Source: Chara braunii
Lineage: Eukaryota; Streptophyta; Charophyceae; Charales; Characeae
Assembly: GCA_003427395.1 (NCBI GenBank)
Contig: BFEA01000294.1
Location: 1,666,122-1,697,807, forward strand
DNA: 31,686 bases
Reading direction: 5' to 3'
Shown here: piece by piece, positions 29,746-31,686 of the stretch
How positions within the stretch are numbered: position 1 is the first letter of the stretch
Layout of the letters: every line of letters begins with the position of its first letter
Notes under the pieces: model-generated
Told to the model about the DNA's origin: nothing
What the model saw: the letters and a program-made list of their open reading frames with translations, nothing else
Database searches by the model: none
Made by a program: the position numbers and the translations under genes

Positions 29746-30529
29746 GTGCCGCGTTATTAAAAAAAATGAAAAAAATGCCTTGAAGGAATTGTTACAAACG
29801 ATATTCCAGAGTGTTTGGTGATAATGAATGCAAATCAGAGTTCCAAGAGGGGGGGGGTGGGGCTGGGACCAGCGGACACGATTCTGCAGTCGTTTGCATG
29901 CCTAGCTCTTGCACGGGAATCCCTGTGGAAGCCGCGCATACGATTGGATGAAGACGAGGGTCACTGTGCTATACGGCCTCTCGAGTGCGTATCGAGTATG
30001 GTTCTTCCTTCGTGCTTATCGTGCGCGAGAAGGCAATGAGCATGGCAGCTATGTCTTCGACCGAGCGTGCTTTACTTGGAACTGTCCGAGGAGGCTACAC
30101 CGTCAATCTGTCTGGTTGGTTATTGAGAGCTGGTCAATGGAAGATAAAAAAATCGGTGTTTTTCGCCGCACCACCACAAGGAATGTCGTCAGAAATTTCG
30201 CGAACAAACAATGCAGGCGCATAATACAGACGTTAAAAAATCAAACAGGCCAAAATAAACGAAAAAAAAACACTAAAAAGCGCTATAAAACCCTTTTCGG
30301 AGTAGCTTTTGGAGACCAATTTGTTTTTCGAATTCTGTGTTTTTGCTAACTTTTTTGTTAGTAGTCGAAATGCATCGAAACTGAAAACAGATATACCCCA
30401 AATCACATACATATCGCACAAACAAACAAACAAAAAAAAAAACACCAATTCGGGGAAATATGGCAGTTTTGGCGAAAAATTGGCCGAAAATGAGACCACC
30501 TATGAACCATATATGTAGGCCGTTTAGCT

Positions 30530-30920
30530 CGGTATTACTCCAGGGCGAGCTTGGCTGCGTGCTGAGTTGGTGGATGGTCGCTCATTGGTGGCCTGTTCAC
30601 CCACTGGCGCGTTTTCTGGTTGGCCCGCCAATTGTTTAGTTAGTGACCTATGATGGTTAACCAATCGTTAACGAGTGGCTAACCGGTGGCTTAGCAGTGG
30701 TTAACGGCAAGCTAACCATCTAGTGAGTAAGCAGTGGTGGGTAGTCCTGTGGCTTGGTGGATCGCCGACGGCTACTAGGAAGTTTATAACGGCGTGTCCA
30801 CGCTGGTGATTATACCGGTCACTGGCTGGCCGGCCAGATGTCTGGCTGACGCGAAATGGTTTGCTAGTTAGCTTGTTCATTATCTAGTTATCTGGCGACG
30901 TTGCTACAATTCCTTTTATG
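30530..30920. repeat. Cryptic low-complexity tract rich in GGCTAACC/GGTTAAC-like words
   Basis: Short motifs such as GTTAAC, GCTAACC, GTGGCTTAG, GGTGG and CTGGCTGGC recur in both orientations without a fixed period. It looks like a decayed tetranucleotide or hexanucleotide repeat. No gene is seen. Confidence 0.45.
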
Positions 30921-31303
30921 AGCGAGTTGGCTGGAGAGACTGGCTTGCTAACTGGGTGGTCAAGCGAACTGCGTGGGTCATGGTCGGCTGTCAGAACTGC
31001 TGTGTTTGCGAATACTCTGCTTGCTCTTCTCTTTCTGCATTCATTGCTTGTTGCCCTGCTAGTACGGATGCAGTCACTTAGCCGTCACCATGCTCATGCT
31101 CTGTTTGTGGTCGGTTTGGGTGCGATTTAGTATCCCAACGATCGTCGGGATGATTTTTATGGTAACCTAGGAGGTCGCGAGTACCTTTTACTACGTATGG
31201 TTATTCTATTGATACTATTAGGACGTATATTATCGGTGATGATAACACAATAGAATATCAATTAACTGGAGTTTAAACCACCAGGTCACAATGGATTCGG
31301 GCG

Positions 31304-31421
31304 TGGTCCGGTAGCTAAAGCGGCTGGCCACTTTGTAAAGGCGCGCAGATGCAGGCTCGCGAGCCTTGGAAGGTGGTGGCTTCGTTAACTTAGGCTCGTG
31401 TGCAGGCGCAGGTTCAAAATA
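31304..31421 (+). repeat. tRNA-like A/B-box pair, possible SINE relic
   Basis: TGGTCCGGTAGCTAAAGCGG at 31304-31323 resembles a tRNA A-box region, and GGTTCAAAATAG at 31411 resembles a B box. The spacing of about 100 bases is larger than in tRNA genes, so either an insertion separates them or the match is fortuitous. A (GA)n-rich tail follows from 31440, as in SINEs that end in simple repeats. Confidence 0.3.
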
Positions 31422-31439
31422 GCACTGGAAGACGGTGAT

Positions 31440-31610
31440 TGAGAGAGAGAGGGAGGGGGGAGGGGGAGGATTAGAGGAAGGTCAGGGTGGAGGGGGGTTA
31501 AAGTCACGAGATCGACTAAGTGGGGGAGAGAGAGAGGTGTAGAGTCTAATGTGAGACAAAGTGTCTTATGTGAGAGAGAGGGCGGAGAGAAGGGAGATAG
31601 AAATAGGCCA

Positions 31611-31677
<67 letters not shown>

Positions 31678-31686
31678 AGAGGAAGG
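31440..31686. repeat. Purine-rich (GA)n region at the right edge
   Basis: A long near-perfect GA array spans about 31612-31672, with G/A-rich sequence on its left side. The 16-bp word GAGGATTAGAGGAAGG occurs both at about 31465 and at the last 16 bases of the window, so a larger tandem unit of roughly 200 bp may be continuing beyond the edge. Confidence 0.85.

Larger units (their letters stand above)
27506..31686 (+). other. First intron of the carrier gene (continues beyond window)
   Basis: The donor is GTAAGT at 27506. I searched by eye for the expected continuation (SRTAVAPLER-type codons after an AG) up to the right edge and did not find it, so the intron is probably longer than 4.1 kb. 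It is T-rich in 27.6-29.5 kb (CTCTCT, TTTCTT), with many stop-free but meaningless frames, and contains the repeats listed separately. Other transcription units inside it cannot be excluded. Confidence 0.55.

Overview
The window looks like a nuclear, repeat-rich genome of a green plant or streptophyte alga. The evidence is a plant ADNT1-type mitochondrial carrier exon with a consensus GTAAGT donor and an intron longer than 4 kb, a plant-type L1-like LINE, a SUMO-protease (Ulp1) family gene, GT-AG introns, long (GA/CT)n arrays and no operon structure. A charophyte such as Chara is my best guess, from the repeat style and long intron, but the sequence does not prove it.

Layout. 1-2.8 kb (+): the 3' part of a Ulp1-like cysteine protease gene, then a probable two-exon gene of unknown function with one homopolymer frameshift. 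3.1-6.2 kb: non-coding repeats, including a 167-bp satellite with an internal hairpin, a 21-bp minisatellite, a ~270-bp inverted repeat and long GA, CT, GT and GATA arrays. 6.3-9.1 kb (-): a 5'-truncated, frameshifted LINE. 9.1-12.7 kb: non-coding, with 26-bp tandem units, a family of ~90-bp direct and inverted units, a 139-bp tandem duplication and two ~600-bp diverged direct repeats. 13.1-17.9 kb (+): an extended decayed protein-coding region, broken by about ten frameshifts and several stops, in which a ~110-residue protein module recurs at least four times. This is the most interesting part and I do not recognise the family. 18.5-19.8 kb (-): two unidentified open frames that may be exons of one gene. 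19.8-26.9 kb: mostly non-genic, with an AT-rich palindromic block, a MITE-like segment, a tRNA-derived SINE-like sequence and a 32-bp triplication. 27.1-31.7 kb (+): first coding exon of an adenine-nucleotide carrier and its long first intron, which holds a strong pre-miRNA/foldback-like hairpin.

The genes do not form a pathway. The Ulp1 gene and its neighbour may belong to a transposon, because Ulp1-like proteases are often carried by plant DNA transposons, but no transposase or terminal repeats are visible. The carrier gene is the only clear housekeeping gene. No CRISPR array, rRNA or intact tRNA gene was seen.
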